NCBI GenBank assembly: GCA_002390025.1
Contig: DGRU01000150.1
Span: forward strand, 1-32,899
Source: Lachnospiraceae bacterium UBA4380
GTDB taxonomy: Bacteria > Bacillota > Clostridia > Lachnospirales > Lachnospiraceae
Direction: 5' to 3'
Length of the DNA: 32,899 nt
A program made the position numbers and the translations under genes. Positions 6,924 through 15,533 of this stretch are shown here, in pieces. The notes below the pieces were generated by a model. That model saw only the letters and a program-made list of their open reading frames with translations. It made no database searches and had not been told where the DNA came from. Numbering within the stretch: position 1 is the stretch's first letter; each line of letters begins with the position of its first letter.

Positions 6924-8378
6924 ATGAATTACTCTATTATCCGCCGCACAACAGGACTGGTGCTCAAATTTGAAGCCATTTTCCTCCTTCTTCCCGCACT
7001 GACCGGGTTTTTGTACAGGGAGAGAGAGGGTCTCATTTACCTGGCACTTGCAGCGGCATATTACGCAATCGGATTTCTGATCAACCTGAAAGGTGATGCG
7101 GGAACGGAATTTTATACAAAGGAAGGCTTTATCAGTGTCGCTCTTGTCTGGCTTGTGATCAGTATCTGCGGCGCCCTTCCCTTTGTGCTCTGCGGCGACA
7201 TTCCCAACTATTCGGATGCGCTGTTTGAGACCATCTCCGGCTTTACGACCACCGGGTCTAGTATTCTGGCGGATGTAGAGGCGCTCAGCCACGCCAGTCT
7301 GTTCTGGAGAAGCTTTACCCACTGGGTCGGCGGCATGGGCGTCATCGTCTTAGTGCTCGCCATCATGCCCATGCGCAAGCGCAGAATGGGCAGCCAGATG
7401 TACATGATGCGCGCGGAGAGCCCGGGCCCCGTCGTAGGAAAACTTGTTCCCAAGATCCGCGACACCGCCAAGATCCTCTACATGATCTATTTCGGTATGA
7501 CCGTCACGGAGATCGTGCTGCTCCTCATCGCCCGCATGCCCCTCTTTGACAGCCTCTGCCTCAGCTTCGGCACTGCAGGTACCGGAGGATTCGGTGTCCT
7601 GGGCGACAGTATTGCCAGCTATCCGATCCCCCAGCAGACCATCATTACCATTTTCATGATCCTCTTCGGCGTCAACTTCAACGCCTATTTCTTCCTTTTT
7701 CTCGGAAAGGACAAAAAAGAGGCCTTCCGCCTCAGTGAGGTCCGCTGGTATTTCGCGATCATTGCCTTCAGTATTCTGACGATAACCATCAATATCCGCG
7801 GCATGTTTGACAATCTCTATCTGGCTTTCCACCATGCGGCATTTCAGGTGGGGTCCATCATCACGACCACCGGCTACGCAACCGCGGATTTCGACCTGTG
7901 GCCCCAGTATTCCAGGTGCCTGCTGGTCATGATCATGTTCTGCGGCGCCTGCGCCGGTTCCACCGGCGGCGGCATCAAGGTCTCCCGTATCGTCATCCTT
8001 GTCAAGGCCGGACTGCAGGAGATCCACCACTATGTCCATCCCCGCAGTGTCACTGCAGTGCGCATGGACAATAAGCCGGTCGAGCGCGATACTGTCCGTT
8101 CCGTCGTCATGTATATCGGAGTTTACGTTGTCATCTTCTTTGCCTCTGTCCTTCTGGTCACGATCTTTGACGCAGACCAGAGCCTGGAGACCATCTTTAC
8201 CTCCGTGGCGGCGACTTTCAACAACATCGGCCCCGGCCTTTCCGCCGTCGGCCCCACTGCCAATTTCGGGCATTTTTCGCTGGCATCCAAATATATCCTT
8301 ATGTTTGATATGCTTGCGGGCAGGCTTGAACTCTACCCCATGCTGCTCCTGTTTTATCCCTATACATGGAGAAAGTGA
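6924..8378 (+). CDS. trkH: Trk potassium transporter membrane subunit TrkH
   Basis: A polytopic K+ channel-like subunit of the SKT superfamily. Its pore loops are visible in order: ETISGFTTTGSS, SFGTAGTGGFGVLG, SIITTTGYAT and a degenerate fourth loop AATFNNIGPGLSAVGP. FCGACAGSTGGGIKV, the region of the TrkH intramembrane gating loop, lies before loop four. Hydrophobic helices fill the rest. I choose the ATG at 6924 (MNYSIIRRTTGLVLKFEAIFL, the usual TrkH start) because GAGGT lies just upstream. An in-frame ATG at 6888 would add 12 residues not typical of the family. The protein is 484 residues, normal for TrkH, and acts with TrkA encoded immediately upstream. Confidence 0.96.
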   Translation: MNYSIIRRTTGLVLKFEAIFLLLPALTGFLYREREGLIYLALAAAYYAIGFLINLKGDAGTEFYTKEGFISVALVWLVISICGALPFVLCGDIPNYSDALFETISGFTTTGSSILADVEALSHASLFWRSFTHWVGGMGVIVLVLAIMPMRKRRMGSQMYMMRAESPGPVVGKLVPKIRDTAKILYMIYFGMTVTEIVLLLIARMPLFDSLCLSFGTAGTGGFGVLGDSIASYPIPQQTIITIFMILFGVNFNAYFFLFLGKDKKEAFRLSEVRWYFAIIAFSILTITINIRGMFDNLYLAFHHAAFQVGSIITTTGYATADFDLWPQYSRCLLVMIMFCGACAGSTGGGIKVSRIVILVKAGLQEIHHYVHPRSVTAVRMDNKPVERDTVRSVVMYIGVYVVIFFASVLLVTIFDADQSLETIFTSVAATFNNIGPGLSAVGPTANFGHFSLASKYILMFDMLAGRLELYPMLLLFYPYTWRK

Positions 8379-8420
8379 TCCGGTGAAGCTGAATAGTTGC
8401 AGAAAATTTAAAAAAAGTGC

Positions 8421-8449
8421 TTGCATTTTTAAAAGTTATGCATTATAAT
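8421..8449 (+). promoter_or_regulatory. Promoter of tRNA-Gln
   Basis: TTGCAT at 8421-8426 and a perfect TATAAT at 8444-8449 are separated by 17 bases. The predicted start lies about 35 bases before the mature tRNA, consistent with a short 5' leader removed by RNase P. Confidence 0.75.
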
Positions 8450-8490
8450 TTCAATTCGTAGCCGAGAGATAAACATCCGGTTATGAGTTT

Positions 8491-8563
8491 TGGGCTATAG
8501 CCAAACGGTAAGGCAGCGGACTCTGACTCCGTCATTTTGTAGGTTCGAATCCTACTAGCCCAG
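8491..8563 (+). tRNA. tRNA-Gln (anticodon CTG)
   Basis: A full cloverleaf is visible. The acceptor arms TGGGCTA (8491-8497) and TAGCCCA (8556-8562) pair, with G8563 as discriminator. The anticodon stem GCGGA/TCCGT (8516-8520, 8528-8532) encloses the loop with CTG at 8523-8525, reading CAG. The T-loop GGTTCGAATCC is canonical. CCA is not encoded and must be added by the nucleotidyltransferase. The U1-A72 first pair is typical of tRNA-Gln. Confidence 0.95.
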
Positions 8564-8571
8564 CTGCTTAG

Positions 8572-8607
8572 AAAAGTCCCTGATACAGATTATCAGGGAC
8601 TTTTTTT
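8572..8607 (+). terminator. Intrinsic terminator of tRNA-Gln
   Basis: A 14-bp perfect stem (8572-8585 with 8591-8604, core GTCCCTGATA/TATCAGGGAC) with a five-base loop runs into seven T residues. It is a textbook Rho-independent terminator directly after the tRNA. Confidence 0.93.
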
Positions 8608-8686
8608 GAGGTAAAAATCCTGTCCGCAGGGGTTTCCTGTAATTGTTGTGAAGCAAATATTAAGGGATTTTTAAGACTATTACAGG

Positions 8687-8715
8687 TAGACATGTGGAAT
8701 CTTCAAGTATATAAT
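8687..8715 (+). promoter_or_regulatory. Promoter for the secreted amidase gene
   Basis: TAGACA (8687-8692, five of six matches) and TATAAT (8710-8715) are separated by exactly 17 bases. This places the transcript start about 230 bases before the gene and leaves a long 5' untranslated leader. Confidence 0.7.
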
Positions 8716-8758
8716 AAACTAACGCCTGATTATTCTTTTTTTAAAATTGTCAGTTCAT

Positions 8759-8823
8759 GCATAACAGTTTCGTGATGAGGTTTTCCTGGAGAATGCGTCA
8801 ATTTAAATCACGAAATGTTATGC
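8759..8823 (+). repeat. Large inverted repeat in the 5' leader
   Basis: GCATAACAGTTTCGTGAT (8759-8776) and ATCACGAAATGTTATGC (8807-8823) are reverse complements apart from one missing base. They enclose about 30 bases. In RNA this is a 17-bp stem with one bulge. There is no T-run after it, so it is not an ordinary terminator. Confidence 0.65.
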
Positions 8824-8950
8824 TTTATTTGGCGAACTTAAAAAAAGACCTGCCTGTGCACCGGTGTGCCCGGGCTTATTTGAAAAGGTGATTAATTAGA
8901 GCCTGGGACGGAAGACTCGGAAGCATTTCAAGGGATGATCATAGAGGGGT

Positions 8951-10969
8951 ATGGTATTTGGTTTGGAAACAGTAACGAAAACTCTCAAGAAGCTTATGCA
9001 GGTCGCGGCAGCTGCAGCAGTTCTGGGATTTATACTCTCCCAGCCTGCACAGATTTCTGTATCTGCAGCACAGACAGGACGTGAGGACACTGCCGCTGCA
9101 GAGGGAAGTGAGAAAAGTCTCCCCTTTGATGAGGCGATTGATAACTTCTATCAGAATTCGGAAAGCATCACGGATGAACAGATCCTTGCGTCTGCGCGCA
9201 GCATTCTTTCGGAGGGAAACGTACTGTATTCTGAACTGAATGAGGGAGAGAGCAGAAATGTACTGAATGCTCTGTCTGCTTATGAAGAAGCAAAGGCGCA
9301 ATACCTGACGTCTGCAATTAACGAGAGGAAATTGACAGGCAATGCGGTAAAAGATGTTCCGGCTGCTTCTTCCGGCGCGGCGGACACAGACCCTGCAGCC
9401 GCAGCCTCTGCAAAGAATCAGGACGCTGTGTACTCCGAGTGGGAGCGGCAGGGCGATTATGCACTGATGATGATTGCAGAGAATGCTGTCATTCGTGAGA
9501 TGATCCCGCGTTACCAGATCGTATCCTGCACAAGGAAAGACGGCAGAATTGAACTGGTTGTTGATGAGTGGATGACACAGGGCTACAGTGCATCCCTTCA
9601 GTCGGAAACCGTCAATGCGTCGGCCTACAGTTATACTTTCGGCCTCACTCTTGAGCGCAGTGATCGCGATATCTGGACGCCTTCTGAGATTAACGGGACG
9701 GAGATCAATTTTGCATGGCTCGGCGAGGGGGAGGACCCGGTGACAGAATCCGATGAGGCCCCTGCAGCTCTGTACGAAGTCAGATCGGACATGACAGATG
9801 CGCCCGCCGCCTATGCACAGCTTGGAACGTCGGATGGAAAAACGCTCCGCTACATTATTGACGGGAGTGCGGCGGTCCCTTCAGAGGGAGTGCTGCAGGC
9901 TGAGGATGCGAAAGACCTCACTGCCGACACACTGTATGCGCAGGGTGCGGAAGTGGTTGATGCCGCGTCCGCAGGCTACGCATATTCTCCGGCAAAGGCA
10001 GCTGCCTATGCCGACAAATACTGGAAAAAATACAACCGCAGCTACAAGGAGTACAGGGGAGTCGATTGCGCCAACTTTGTCTCCCAGTGTCTTTATGCCG
10101 GCGGGATGCCCAAAACGGATGACTGGTATCCTCAGTCTGTGAACTGGATCAACGTTATGGGACATATTCGTCACTTTAAGTCATACGGCACATTTCTGGC
10201 TGCTTCCAACGCCAATGTAAGAGTCGGAAATCCTGTTTATTATGACTGGAACGGAAACAGCACTTATGACCACGTCGGTATCTGTGTGGGTGTGAATTCC
10301 TCCGGAATGCCGGTAGTAGATGCACATACCAACAACGTATATCATGTGCCGTGGAGCATGGGAAGCCGCGGTAAACGCGGGACCATCGTTCTGCGCAAGT
10401 CTTCCGCGTCAAACCGGAACAACAATTCTTCCGCGGCAAAGACGACTGCGAAAAACGTGTGGCACACTGTCGGAGACAAGGTGTATTACATCGGCTCCGA
10501 CGGCAGATATGTCAAAAACAGATTCCTCACGATCGGAGGAGGAAGATATTATTTTAATGCCAAAGGCGAGCGTGTTACCGGTTTCTTCAAGGTCGGCACC
10601 AAGTGGTATTACGCATCGGTCAAAAACGGAAAGCTCCTCAAGGGCTTTCAGAATATCGGCGGCAAGATCTATTATTTTTACAAAACAGATTACTCCCGCA
10701 TAACGGGGGGAATGCACAAGATCGGGAATTCGACCTACTATTTTAACAGCAAGGGAGTACGGCAGACCAGCTTTATTCAGGTCGGAACCAAATGGTATTA
10801 CGCTGACAAGAAGACGGGAAAGCTTGTGAAGGGCTGGAAGAAGATCAGCGGCAAATGGTACTATTTTGACAAGAAAACAATGGTCAAGGCAACAGGCTGG
10901 AAGACCATTAACGGCAGAAAATGCTATTTTGATTCGAAAGGCATCCTGAGAAAAGGAAAGCACGGATGA
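8951..10969 (+). CDS. Secreted amidase-like protein with wall-binding repeats
   Basis: A 672-residue exported protein. A signal peptide spans about 1-40 (basic KTLKK, then a hydrophobic stretch ending near VSAA). Residues 45-340 have no family I recognise. Residues 345-485 match the putative amidase domain (Amidase_6, a papain-like fold): YSPAKAAAYADKYW, catalytic C373 in VDCANFVSQCL, H441 in YDHVGI and a DAHTNN segment with H459. From about 505 to the end are tandem choline/cell-wall-binding repeats of the GWKKISGKWYYFD type. It probably cuts or binds peptidoglycan at the cell surface. A GAGGGG lies only one base before the ATG at 8951, unusually close, so the start is not certain. Confidence 0.85.
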   Translation: MVFGLETVTKTLKKLMQVAAAAAVLGFILSQPAQISVSAAQTGREDTAAAEGSEKSLPFDEAIDNFYQNSESITDEQILASARSILSEGNVLYSELNEGESRNVLNALSAYEEAKAQYLTSAINERKLTGNAVKDVPAASSGAADTDPAAAASAKNQDAVYSEWERQGDYALMMIAENAVIREMIPRYQIVSCTRKDGRIELVVDEWMTQGYSASLQSETVNASAYSYTFGLTLERSDRDIWTPSEINGTEINFAWLGEGEDPVTESDEAPAALYEVRSDMTDAPAAYAQLGTSDGKTLRYIIDGSAAVPSEGVLQAEDAKDLTADTLYAQGAEVVDAASAGYAYSPAKAAAYADKYWKKYNRSYKEYRGVDCANFVSQCLYAGGMPKTDDWYPQSVNWINVMGHIRHFKSYGTFLAASNANVRVGNPVYYDWNGNSTYDHVGICVGVNSSGMPVVDAHTNNVYHVPWSMGSRGKRGTIVLRKSSASNRNNNSSAAKTTAKNVWHTVGDKVYYIGSDGRYVKNRFLTIGGGRYYFNAKGERVTGFFKVGTKWYYASVKNGKLLKGFQNIGGKIYYFYKTDYSRITGGMHKIGNSTYYFNSKGVRQTSFIQVGTKWYYADKKTGKLVKGWKKISGKWYYFDKKTMVKATGWKTINGRKCYFDSKGILRKGKHG

Positions 10970-11039
10970 TTCCCATCTTTATTTTGCAGACGGAAAAACC
11001 TGTACGGAAAAAACGGTTGCAATATTAACGGAGGATTGG

Positions 11040-11762
11040 ATGTACGTTTTTACCAGCAAGATCCGCTACAGCGAAACAGACGCTTTCGGACGTCTTACAC
11101 CGGAAAAACTGATAGACTATTTTCAGGATTGCTCTACATTTCAGTCGGAGGACAATCAGATCGGCGTCAAAAAGCTGCATGAGCGGGGCCTTGCCTGGGT
11201 TATTGTATACTGGCGTGTGGAAATATACAGAATGCCTGCCCTGGGTGAGCAGGTTGTGATCGGGACGCTTCCCTATGAGATGAAGGGAGGAATCGGTCTG
11301 CGTAATTTCCTGATGGAAACACAGGCCGGCGAGCGGCTGGCCGCTGCAAATTCTGTATGGACGCTGGTTGACATAAGGAGGATGCATCCGGTCCGTATTC
11401 CTGCGGATATAATCAAAAAATATTCTCTGGAGGAAAGGCTGGACATGCGGTATGATTCCCGCAAAATCCGTCTCCCGGATGTTCCCGGAGAGACCAGACC
11501 GGCTATTACTGTGCAGGAATACCATCTCGATACGAACCGGCATATGAATAACGGACAATATGTCCGGATCGCAGCAGGTCTTCTTCCGGCTGACAGGGAG
11601 GCTTCAGTTCTCCGGATCGAATACAGACAGCAGGCTGTTCTGGGAGACCGGATCACTCCTGTTCTGTATGCAGACGACCCCTCCCGGATCTGCGTTTCAC
11701 TCAATGCAGATGACGGAACCCCTTATGCGATTATGGAAATGCATTTTTCACAGAACGAGTAA
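11040..11762 (+). CDS. Acyl-ACP thioesterase
   Basis: A cytoplasmic hot-dog-fold thioesterase of the FatA/FatB-like family that releases fatty acids from acyl carrier protein. The N-terminal hot-dog half shows IRYSETDAFGRLTPEKLIDYFQD and the W-x-V-x-x-W pattern (SVWTLVD). The C-terminal half carries DTNRHMNNGQY (D164, N166, H168), the catalytic region. The length, 240 residues, is normal for bacterial members. GGAGG at 11030-11034 sets the start. It is 70 bases after the amidase gene without an obvious terminator, so co-transcription is possible. Bacterial physiological substrates are not settled. Confidence 0.93.
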   Translation: MYVFTSKIRYSETDAFGRLTPEKLIDYFQDCSTFQSEDNQIGVKKLHERGLAWVIVYWRVEIYRMPALGEQVVIGTLPYEMKGGIGLRNFLMETQAGERLAAANSVWTLVDIRRMHPVRIPADIIKKYSLEERLDMRYDSRKIRLPDVPGETRPAITVQEYHLDTNRHMNNGQYVRIAAGLLPADREASVLRIEYRQQAVLGDRITPVLYADDPSRICVSLNADDGTPYAIMEMHFSQNE

Positions 11763-11823
11763 TACAGTAGTTGAAAAATTTCTTTCCGGAATGCCGAATA
11801 CGTATAGATCGGAAAGGATCGAA

Positions 11824-12657
11824 ATGCTTAAAATCGGAGAAAAACAAATACTGCGGATAGATAAACAGGTTCCCTTCGGGGTTTATCTGACCGGGGATGT
11901 AGCCAACGAACGAGTCCTTCTGCCCCGCTCACAGGTTCCCGAAGGCGCCGCGATCGGTGATGAGCTGGAGGTCTTCCTCTACAAAGATTCAGAGGACCGT
12001 CTGATTGCCACCCGTAAAGAACCGAAACTTACATTACATCAGGTGGGTTATCTCACCGTCATCCAGGTCAGCCGGATCGGAGCCTTCCTGGATTGGGGTC
12101 TCGACAAAGACCTCCTGCTTCCCTATCATGAACAGCCCAGAGAGCGTGTACAGGAGGGGCAGACTGTTCTTGTAGCTGTCTACCTGGACAAGAGCGAGCG
12201 CCTCTGCGCCACCATGAATGTATATCCCTGGCTGCGCACTGACAGCCCCTATCACACGGGTGATCAGGTAACCGGCATTGTCTATGAGACAAGCCGCAAC
12301 TTCGGCGCATTTGTTGCTGTCGACAGCATTTATTCGGCGCTGATTCCCCGCCGCGAACTTGTCCGCGAGCTCAAGGCAGGCGATGTCGTGCAGGCGCGTG
12401 TGACCGGTGTCAAGCCTGACGGTAAACTCGATCTGAGCATCCGCGAGAAGAGTTATCTTCAGATTGAATCCGATGTGGAAACTGTTCTGCAAATGCTCAG
12501 CGAAGGAGGCGGCATGATTCCCTTTACGGACAAGGCTTCGCCTGAACTGATCCGCGAAAAGGCTCATATGAGCAAAAATGAATTCAAGAGGGCGATCGGA
12601 CATCTCCTCAAGGAAAACAGGATTTCAATCGAGGAAAACAGAATCGTACTATTGTAG
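11824..12657 (+). CDS. cvfB: S1 RNA-binding protein, CvfB/YitL family
   Basis: A 277-residue RNA-binding protein. Three S1-type OB folds can be followed: about 1-60, 63-130 (GYLTVIQVSRIGAFLDWGLDKDLLLP) and 140-212 (VTGIVYETSRNFGAFVAV ... GKLDLSIREK). A C-terminal winged helix (about 218-277) ends KENRISIEENRIVLL. This is the architecture of CvfB, which in Staphylococcus affects virulence gene expression through RNA. The ATG at 11824 is preceded by AAAGGA. The frame stays open upstream to 11560, but that stretch lies within the thioesterase gene in another frame and is not needed. Confidence 0.92.
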   Translation: MLKIGEKQILRIDKQVPFGVYLTGDVANERVLLPRSQVPEGAAIGDELEVFLYKDSEDRLIATRKEPKLTLHQVGYLTVIQVSRIGAFLDWGLDKDLLLPYHEQPRERVQEGQTVLVAVYLDKSERLCATMNVYPWLRTDSPYHTGDQVTGIVYETSRNFGAFVAVDSIYSALIPRRELVRELKAGDVVQARVTGVKPDGKLDLSIREKSYLQIESDVETVLQMLSEGGGMIPFTDKASPELIREKAHMSKNEFKRAIGHLLKENRISIEENRIVLL

Positions 12658-12663
12658 AACCTG

Positions 12664-12692
12664 AAAAAACACAGCGTGAGCTGTGTTTTTTT
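12664..12692 (+). terminator. Intrinsic terminator after cvfB
   Basis: CACAGC (12670-12675) pairs with GCTGTG (12680-12685) over a GTGA tetraloop, with six A before and seven T after. A second, weaker GCAG/CTGC hairpin followed by six T lies at about 12712-12734. Confidence 0.92.
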
Positions 12693-12826
12693 CTTGCCCG
12701 CAGGGCAGGGCGGGGCAGTGTCTGCGCCTTTTTTAACTGTCAGTCACTTCTGCTTTATAAGTCAGACACTTTGCTCATGCTTCTTTGTGCATAAATACAG
12801 TGAAATTTGATTGGAAAAGCAGATAG

Positions 12827-12866
12827 TTTGTGGATTTCATACAAAATTTCTTTCTAAATTTGTGGA
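12827..12866 (+). repeat. Direct repeat upstream of the CdaR-type gene
   Basis: TTTGTGGA occurs at 12827-12834 and again at 12859-12866, 32 bases apart (close to three helical turns), just before the -35 box at 12879. It may be a regulator binding pair. Confidence 0.35.
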
Positions 12867-12878
12867 AAATTATCTTAT

Positions 12879-12908
12879 TTTACATTAGAATAATAGGCAG
12901 GGTATAAT
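12879..12908 (+). promoter_or_regulatory. Promoter for the CdaR-type regulator
   Basis: TTTACA (12879-12884) and TATAAT (12903-12908) are separated by 18 bases. Transcription would begin near 12915, which makes translation from the ATG at 12921 unlikely and supports the ATG at 12957. Confidence 0.65.
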
Positions 12909-12956
12909 TCAGATGATTTCATGCAGAGGAACAGGCTGCAGGAAAGTGTGGGAAAT

Positions 12957-14045
12957 ATGGTTTCTAATCAGGTTTTACAGAACACGATCGACGGAATCAG
13001 GGATATTACAAGACTTGAAATCTGCATCATGGACGCAGACGGAAGAGAAGTGGTCTCCACAGCCCCGGTCTTTGAAGAAGCCTCAAAGGCGATTCCTGAT
13101 TTTGCAGTGTCACCTGCGGACTCACAGTCGGCAGGTCCTTTCCAGTTTTTCAAGGTCCTTGAGGACCAGCAGCTGGAATATGTACTTGTTGTTTATGGAG
13201 ATACAGACAACACCCTGCTGGTGGGCCGTATGGCTGCCTTCCAGCTGCGCGGACTGATGGCGGCCTTCAAGGAACGGTATGACAAGGACAGCTTCATGAA
13301 GAACCTTCTCCTTGACAACCTTCTCCTGGTGGATATCTACAGCCGTGCCAAAAAGCTCCGCATTATGCCGGATGTCCGGCGCGTCGTCATGATCGTCGAG
13401 AACGGGTCGGACAAGGACCGCAATGTCCTCGAGCTGCTTCAGGAATACATCGGCGTGTCCAGTGCTGATTTCGTCACCGCTGTCGATGAGACCAATGTTG
13501 TCATTGTCAAGGACCTCTCGGATGCCGGCAAGGAACGTGAAATAGAGAAGACTGCGGTCAATATAGAGCAGCAGCTCCACCGCCTCGGCATCATGGACAT
13601 CCGTGTCTCCTACGGCACTGTCGTGGATGAGATCAAGGAAGTCAGCCGCTCCTTCAAGGAAGCGAAGATGGCCCTCGATGTCAGCAAGATCTTTTTCGAA
13701 GACCGCACGGTCATTGCCTATAATGAGCTGGGAATCGGCCGCCTGATCTATCAGCTTCCGATCCCTCTCTGCAAGATGTTTATCCGTGAGATCTTCAAGG
13801 GCAAAAATCCTGATGATTTCGATCAGGAGACTCTTTCGACCATCAACAAGTTCTTTGAGAACAGCCTGAATGTCTCCGAGACATCCCGGCAGCTCTTCAT
13901 TCACAGAAATACGCTTGTATACCGTCTTGATAAGCTGCAGAAGAGCACCGGTCTGGACCTGCGCGTCTTTGAGGACGCGATTACGTTCAAGATTGCTCTG
14001 ATGGTTGTTAAATACATGAAATACATGGAGCAGTATGACTTCTGA
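12957..14045 (+). CDS. CdaR/PucR-type transcriptional regulator
   Basis: A 362-residue regulator. The N-terminal part (MVSNQVLQNTIDGIRDITRLEICIMD ...) matches the sensory region of CdaR-like sugar-diacid regulators. A GGDEF-like middle region (about 140-270) carries the SYGTVVDEIKEVSRSFKEAKMALDV segment common to PucR proteins. A C-terminal helix-turn-helix (LNVSETSRQLFIHRNTLVYRLDKLQ) is near 305-330. An earlier in-frame ATG at 12921 exists, but the promoter -10 box ends at 12908. The second methionine gives the family-typical start and has purine-rich GGAAAG/GGGAAAT upstream. The effector is unknown. No diacid-metabolism gene is adjacent, so the target may be the downstream protease operon or elsewhere. 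Confidence 0.85.
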   Translation: MVSNQVLQNTIDGIRDITRLEICIMDADGREVVSTAPVFEEASKAIPDFAVSPADSQSAGPFQFFKVLEDQQLEYVLVVYGDTDNTLLVGRMAAFQLRGLMAAFKERYDKDSFMKNLLLDNLLLVDIYSRAKKLRIMPDVRRVVMIVENGSDKDRNVLELLQEYIGVSSADFVTAVDETNVVIVKDLSDAGKEREIEKTAVNIEQQLHRLGIMDIRVSYGTVVDEIKEVSRSFKEAKMALDVSKIFFEDRTVIAYNELGIGRLIYQLPIPLCKMFIREIFKGKNPDDFDQETLSTINKFFENSLNVSETSRQLFIHRNTLVYRLDKLQKSTGLDLRVFEDAITFKIALMVVKYMKYMEQYDF

Positions 14046-14090
14046 CCGGTTTAGATCTGTGTATTTATGGTGAAGAATCATCTGAAGACG

Positions 14091-14120
14091 GTGACAAAGG
14101 GACGGGGATTCATTTAGAAT
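14091..14120 (+). promoter_or_regulatory. Promoter for the S41 protease
   Basis: GTGACA (14091-14096, five of six) and TAGAAT (14115-14120, five of six) lie 18 bases apart. The start would be about 14 bases before the ATG at 14141, leaving just room for the AAAGG ribosome binding site. Confidence 0.55.
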
Positions 14121-14140
14121 ATTCATTGAAAGGCTTGAAG

Positions 14141-15496
14141 ATGAACAGCCCGGATTCATATACACAGCATTCAGAAGAAAATAGAGGAATACACAGGAAG
14201 ATGAACGAGAGAGATTTCAACAGCACAGAGACAATGCCGACAGAACAGCCCGCGCAGGATATGCGGCCCCGCTGCCGCAGCAGAGGCGGGTTTGCTTCAA
14301 AGGCCGGTATTTTCGCGCTGGGAATGGCAGTAGGGATCGTTTTCCTCGCGATTGCGGTACACCTGTTCCCGGTCAGGACAGTTGCGGAGCAGACGATTGA
14401 TTCCGAGCGGGATCCGGCATCGACGACAGGTTCTGCCATCAACAAGGAGTCTATTGAAAAGCTGCAGCTTCTCGAGGACTGCATCCGTGAATATTACTAT
14501 GAGCCGGGAGATGCGACCGTTGAGACTCTTGAGACCGGACTCTACAGGGGTCTGATGGATTCTCTGGGAGATCCCTATACCGTCTACTATACACCGGAAG
14601 AGTATAACTCGATGACGGAAGAGACAAGCGGGATCTACAAGGGAGTCGGCGCTTACATCGGCCTGGACACGGCAACAGGAGCGCCGGTCTTCACCGGAAT
14701 TATGCCCGGAACACCTGCCGAGAAGGCAGGACTCAAGGTGGGAGACATCATCTGCGAGGTGGACGGTGTCGACACACTCTCGATGGATACCGCCGAAGTG
14801 GCGAATCTTGTCAAGGGAGAAGAGGGCACGACCGTTACCATCAAGGTCAACAGAGGCGGGAAATATGTCACGGTGACACCTACCCGCGAGACCATCAATG
14901 TTCCGACGGTCACTTCCGAGATGCTTGCCGACGGAGTGGGCTATCTCAAGATCAGCCAGTTTGATGATGTGACGCCCGGACAGTTCGACGAGAATTTTGC
15001 CGAACTCAAGGCAAACGGCATGAAGTACATGATTCTTGATCTCCGCGACAACCCCGGCGGTACCGTTTCCGCGGTCACCCAGATCGCATCCGAGCTTCTT
15101 CCCGGCGGCCTGATCTTCTATATGGAGGACAAGAACGGAGAGCGCGAAGAGTATAAATGCCCCGGCGCGGATTTCGATATTCCCCTCGTTGTCCTCGTGA
15201 ACGGCTACTCCGCCAGTGCTTCCGAGATCCTGGCAGGTGCGATTCAGGACGCAGGCATCGGAAAACTGATCGGAACCCAGACCTACGGAAAGGGCATTGT
15301 CCAGAATCTTTACCCCCTGGGAGACGGCTCCGCCTTTAAGATCACGATTGCCGACTATTACACCCGCAACGGCCGCAATATCCACAAGGTGGGAATTGAG
15401 CCCGACGAGATCATAGAATTCGACGCGGACCAGTACGAGAAGGACGAGACTGACAACCAGCTCGAGAGGGCCAAGGACATTCTCCTCGGAAAGTGA
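14141..15496 (+). CDS. C-terminal processing protease, S41 family
   Basis: A membrane-anchored serine protease of 451 residues. The order is a basic cytoplasmic tail (1-53), one membrane helix (about 54-77), a PDZ domain (about 165-250, with GLKVGDIICEVDGVD) and the S41 domain. The catalytic serine is in the SASAS cluster at 357-361 (NGYSASASEI), and the general-base lysine is K384 in TYGKG. The LDLRDNPGG segment at 299-307 is typical of CtpA/CtpB. The protease acts outside the membrane, trimming or degrading envelope proteins; CtpB in Bacillus activates sporulation signalling. The ATG at 14141 has AAAGG upstream; a TTG at 14126 in frame overlaps that site. Confidence 0.94.
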   Translation: MNSPDSYTQHSEENRGIHRKMNERDFNSTETMPTEQPAQDMRPRCRSRGGFASKAGIFALGMAVGIVFLAIAVHLFPVRTVAEQTIDSERDPASTTGSAINKESIEKLQLLEDCIREYYYEPGDATVETLETGLYRGLMDSLGDPYTVYYTPEEYNSMTEETSGIYKGVGAYIGLDTATGAPVFTGIMPGTPAEKAGLKVGDIICEVDGVDTLSMDTAEVANLVKGEEGTTVTIKVNRGGKYVTVTPTRETINVPTVTSEMLADGVGYLKISQFDDVTPGQFDENFAELKANGMKYMILDLRDNPGGTVSAVTQIASELLPGGLIFYMEDKNGEREEYKCPGADFDIPLVVLVNGYSASASEILAGAIQDAGIGKLIGTQTYGKGIVQNLYPLGDGSAFKITIADYYTRNGRNIHKVGIEPDEIIEFDADQYEKDETDNQLERAKDILLGK

Positions 15497-15533
15497 TCCG
15501 GACCAGGGAAAACCGGAGGAATCAGAGAAAACC

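Larger units (their letters stand above)
8608..8950 (+). other. Non-coding, AT-rich leader region before the amidase gene
   Basis: These 343 bases contain no gene. They hold a promoter (8687-8715), a large inverted repeat (8759-8823) and about 125 further bases before the start codon. The region is clearly richer in A and T than the flanking genes. Confidence 0.7.

Noticed and set aside
11560..11823. N-terminal extension of CvfB
   Set aside because: The frame is open, but it overlaps the thioesterase gene. The ATG at 11824 has a proper ribosome binding site and gives the family start.
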